From positions 1 through 22,222 of the forward strand of contig JACQSM010000095.1 of assembly GCA_016205965.1 (NCBI GenBank): DNA of 22,222 nucleotides. Reading direction: 5' to 3'. The position numbers and the translations under genes are program-made. Positions 19,728 through 22,222 of this stretch are shown here, piece by piece; position 1 is the stretch's first letter; the number at the start of each line of letters is the position of its first letter. Source of the DNA: Candidatus Uhrbacteria bacterium. Lineage in GTDB: Bacteria > Patescibacteriota > Patescibacteriia > SG8-24. The notes beneath the pieces are model-generated. The model saw nothing but the letters and a program-made list of their open reading frames with translations. It ran no database searches and had not been told where the DNA came from.

Positions 19728-21026
19728 GTGCATTGGCTTCTGGGGTGGCTGGCCGGGCTGCCTCTCTGGATCAACCTGTCGGCGCCCCGGCCATATGAGC
19801 CGATAAAGATTTTCTTGTTTGAAGCCGGAATCGCGGCGGCCTTGGTCGTCGCGATTTCGCGAATGCGGCGGCGCGGCCTGCTTGCCGAAGTCGATCGCAT
19901 CTCCGCCAAAGCGCACGTTCTCGACGCCGCCGTGACGCTGTTCGTGACCGCCCTGGCCGTTTCCACCGTGACGTCGGTCGACCCGGCGCAAAGTTTCTGG
20001 GGTTCGAACGAGCGTCTGACCGGCCTGGTTTTTTATTGGCACTGCCTGCTTCTGTACGTCATCGTCCGTTTTAACGCGACCCGCGAGGACTGGCGTTTTT
20101 TTTCGCGCGGCTGCCTCTTGGCCGCCGCCCTGGTCTCGGCATACGGCATCCTCCAATGGTTCGGCATCGACGCGCCTGGTTTGGAGCGCGCCTTCCCGGT
20201 GTTCGGCCGGAGCGGGCCGGGCCGGGCCTTCGCTACCCTCGGCCACCCAAATTTTTTGGGCGCGTACCTGGCGATGGTCGCGCCGCTCGTCCTGTGGATC
20301 GCGCTCGATAAGCGCAGCCGATGGTGGCGCCGGGCCGCCCTGCTGACCTTGCCGGCGATGCTGGCCGCGACCGCGTTGACCTACTCGCGCGGCGCCTGGA
20401 TCGCCTTCGTCGGCGGCCTCGTCGTCTTCGCGTGTCTGGCCCGGCGTCGTTCGCGGCGCTGGTACGCCCTCGGCGCCGGCGGCTTCGTCATCGCGGCTGT
20501 GGTCGCGGTCGGCTGTCTGATCGCCATCAAGCCCAAACTCCTGGCATCATCAAACTCTTTCTTGTTCCGTCTCGGCACCGTCGTCGACTGGGAGAGGGGA
20601 TCGAATCTGGTCAGGATCCGCGATTGGTCGTATCTGCTTTCGCTGATGCCGGCTCGGCCGCTGACTGGATACGGCCTCGATACCTACATGGACTTTGCTG
20701 CCGGTCGTCACAAGGACGAGAATGAAAAAAGCCGCGACATCGATTATCCCGACCCCTCGGTCGCGGATCGGGCCCATAACGTCTTTCTCGACGTGCTCTG
20801 GGCCGGCGGCGTCTTGGCTCTCGCCGCTTTCGTCGCCGTCATTATCGCCGCCGCCCGGCGATTGCGCGGTCTTTTCGCCGCCGACCGCGACCGCCGCTTT
20901 CAGGCCGCGGTCGCCGCCGGCCTGGCCGCGTATCTCATCGGGAATCTTTTGAGCTTCGATTTCAGCGTCAGCGCCGTTTACGCGTTTTTATTCCTGGCCG
21001 CCGCCGGGTATACTGGAGAAACATGA
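19728..21026 (+). CDS. O-antigen ligase / Wzy-type polymerase family membrane protein
   Basis: 432-aa multi-spanning protein with about ten or more hydrophobic helices. Family features: FSRGCLLAAALVSAYGILQW, GHPNFLGAYLAMVAPLVLWI, the LTYSRGAWIAFVGGL motif, a large external loop (about residues 275-345) and PLTGYGLDTY followed by AHNVFLDVLWAGGVLALAAF. Such enzymes transfer or polymerise lipid-linked glycans on the outer face of the membrane. The GTG at 19728 is the first start after the previous stop codon (19-nt gap) and there is no Shine-Dalgarno sequence, so it is probably cotranscribed with the surface protein. Its stop overlaps the next start (ATGA, 21023-21026). A glycan ligase acting on the neighbouring surface protein is an attractive inference, not shown. 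Confidence 0.88.
   Translation: MHWLLGWLAGLPLWINLSAPRPYEPIKIFLFEAGIAAALVVAISRMRRRGLLAEVDRISAKAHVLDAAVTLFVTALAVSTVTSVDPAQSFWGSNERLTGLVFYWHCLLLYVIVRFNATREDWRFFSRGCLLAAALVSAYGILQWFGIDAPGLERAFPVFGRSGPGRAFATLGHPNFLGAYLAMVAPLVLWIALDKRSRWWRRAALLTLPAMLAATALTYSRGAWIAFVGGLVVFACLARRRSRRWYALGAGGFVIAAVVAVGCLIAIKPKLLASSNSFLFRLGTVVDWERGSNLVRIRDWSYLLSLMPARPLTGYGLDTYMDFAAGRHKDENEKSRDIDYPDPSVADRAHNVFLDVLWAGGVLALAAFVAVIIAAARRLRGLFAADRDRRFQAAVAAGLAAYLIGNLLSFDFSVSAVYAFLFLAAAGYTGET
21009..21014 (+). promoter_or_regulatory. possible internal -10 in front of the AAA+ gene
   Basis: TATACT lies 8 nt before the ATG at 21023, inside the end of the upstream gene. RNA would start near 21021, making the AAA+ gene leaderless or nearly so. 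The -35 region (TTTTAT) is poor and no TG extension is present. GGAG (21015-21018) could alternatively serve as a weak Shine-Dalgarno sequence. Confidence 0.4.
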
Positions 21027-22177
21027 TTTCTATGGAATTTCTGCAACGCTTCGCCCTCATCTTCGTCGTCGTCTTCGGCGCCGGCTTGCTCTGGTATGCG
21101 CAGAATCGAAAAAAGTCGGCCGCCCCGCCGCCGGGCGGCGCGCACAAGCCCTCGCTCAAAAACCTCACCCAGATGGCCCGCGACGGCAAAATCGACGCCG
21201 TCGTCGGACGCGAGGAAGAGATCGAGCGCGTCATCCATATCATCAGCCGGCGGACCAAGAACAACCCGCTCCTGATCGGTGAACCCGGCGTCGGCAAGAC
21301 CGCCATCGTCGAAGGATTCGCGCATCGGATCGTCAAGGGCGACGTTCCCGAGTCGCTCAAGGGCAAAGAGATCCTGGAACTCAACTTGAGCGAGCTGATC
21401 TCCGGCACCAAGTACCGCGGCGAGTTCGAAGAGCGCCTGCGGTCCATCACCAAAGAGCTGGAATCGGCCCCGCGCTCGACGATTCTTTTCATCGACGAGA
21501 TCCATGTCATCGAGCAGACCAAGGGAACCGAGGGCGCCATGTCGGCTTCCGACATTCTGAAGCCGGCCTTGGCCCGCGGCGACCTGCCGATCATCGGCGC
21601 CACCACCTGGCGCGAGTATTCGATGTACATCCGGCCCGATCCGGCGCTCGACCGCCGTTTTCAGCCGGTGCTGGTCGCCGAACCCTCGCGCGAGGCGGCG
21701 TTGTCGGTACTGCGCGGCATCAAGCCGATCTACGAGGCCTATCATCATGTCGTCATCGACGACGACGCCTTGGCTGCCGCCGTCGATCTTTCGACCCAGC
21801 TGCTCAAGGACCGTTTTTTGCCAGACAAAGCGATCGACGTGATCGACGAAGCCGCCGCCAAAGTCGCCATCGAGGCCTCGGGCCATCATCGGGTCCAGAT
21901 GGGCGTGGTTCATGCCGCCGCCGAAGAAGCCAAGCGCAAGGCCGGTATCGAGGCCGGAAAGCTGACCGGCGAGCTCGATCACATGCAGTCGCTCGACAAG
22001 GAATTCCCCGGCGATCCGGCCATCATGAGCGCCGAGAAGACATTGAAAAGGCATCTCGATGAGTTGGCAGCCGTGACCAAAGAAGGGGGAGCCGAAGGTA
22101 CGACCCCGAGGGTCACTCGGACCGACGTCGAGGAGGTCGTGAAGCTCTGGGCCGAGCTCGGAAAAGCGTCAAAATAA
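21023..22177 (+). CDS. membrane-anchored single-ring ClpB/ClpC-like AAA+ ATPase
   Basis: 384-aa protein. One N-terminal membrane helix (residues about 7-25), a Pro-rich linker, then one AAA+ module closest to the first ATPase ring (D1) of ClpB/ClpC. Visible: LTQMARDGKIDAVVGREEEI (48-67), Walker A GEPGVGKT (86-93), pore-loop GTKYRGEFEERL (128-139, Tyr131), Walker B LFIDEIH (155-161), sensor 1 GATT (192-195), Arg finger LDRRF (209-213) and sensor 2 LPDKAIDVIDEA (266-277). The Clp N-domain, a full middle domain and the second ring are missing; about 100 charged residues follow. All ATPase residues are intact, so it is not a decayed ClpB. Starts with ATGA overlap on the upstream gene (alternative start 21032). 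Likely energises protein remodelling at the membrane. Confidence 0.9.
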   Translation: MISMEFLQRFALIFVVVFGAGLLWYAQNRKKSAAPPPGGAHKPSLKNLTQMARDGKIDAVVGREEEIERVIHIISRRTKNNPLLIGEPGVGKTAIVEGFAHRIVKGDVPESLKGKEILELNLSELISGTKYRGEFEERLRSITKELESAPRSTILFIDEIHVIEQTKGTEGAMSASDILKPALARGDLPIIGATTWREYSMYIRPDPALDRRFQPVLVAEPSREAALSVLRGIKPIYEAYHHVVIDDDALAAAVDLSTQLLKDRFLPDKAIDVIDEAAAKVAIEASGHHRVQMGVVHAAAEEAKRKAGIEAGKLTGELDHMQSLDKEFPGDPAIMSAEKTLKRHLDELAAVTKEGGAEGTTPRVTRTDVEEVVKLWAELGKASK

Positions 22178-22222
22178 GGCTAAATAAGGCCGGCAGGTAG
22201 CGTCCCAGCTCGAGGTTGCTAC

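Overview
The window reads as a gene-dense, GC-rich bacterial chromosome using the standard code (TGA ends many genes, so code 25 groups are excluded). My best guess is a member of the Candidate Phyla Radiation (Patescibacteria). The reasons are family resemblances: a divergent MurG, a translin-family protein, a DUF5663-like protein, many small charged hypothetical proteins, and a surface protein ending in a WSD...DWTNGY...LPSDSQTL block that I associate with CPR surface proteins. No phage, plasmid, IS element, CRISPR array or rRNA is visible.

Layout: (1) 1-2063, forward: murG, a 64-aa coiled-coil protein and a 142-aa unknown protein behind a 26-bp perfect palindrome, separated by intrinsic terminators. 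(2) 2064-4366: small hypothetical genes, including a divergent pair (2064-2795 minus, 2904-3128 plus) with overlapping -10 elements, two plus genes with very clear sigma70-type promoters, and a reverse-strand tRNA-Lys(TTT). (3) 4472-8924: apparent operon of a DUF5663-like protein, a 63-aa basic protein, a 918-aa coiled-coil/hydrophobic protein and a family 4 glycosyltransferase. (4) 8990-10453: membrane-associated metallophosphoesterase. (5) 10527-13296: translin/TRAX-like protein, leaderless family 2 glycosyltransferase and murD. (6) 13488-15696, reverse strand: a secreted protein pair (one golvesin-like) and a basic/acidic protein pair with its own promoter and terminator. (7) 15836-18565, forward: holB, a seven-Asp-box lipoprotein, a 72-bp nested palindromic REPIN-like element, and frr. 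(8) 18635-22177, forward: an envelope cluster of a membrane-anchored surface protein, an O-antigen-ligase/Wzy-type membrane protein and a membrane-anchored single-ring ClpB/ClpC-type AAA+ ATPase.

How the parts fit: most recognisable functions concern the cell envelope (MurG, MurD, two glycosyltransferases, the polymerase/ligase, secreted and lipid-anchored proteins), mixed with information-processing genes (holB, frr, tRNA-Lys, translin-like). Translation starts fall into two classes. One has a strong Shine-Dalgarno sequence about 5-6 nt before the start codon. The other has no Shine-Dalgarno sequence, and in many cases a -10 element lies so close to the ATG that the mRNA must be leaderless or have a leader of about 20 nt. 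The most striking regulatory observation is a run of ten G between the -35 and -10 elements of the surface-protein promoter, as expected for a phase-variable promoter. The most striking proteins are the translin/TRAX-like protein with apparently intact acidic residues and the membrane-tethered D1-only Clp ATPase.
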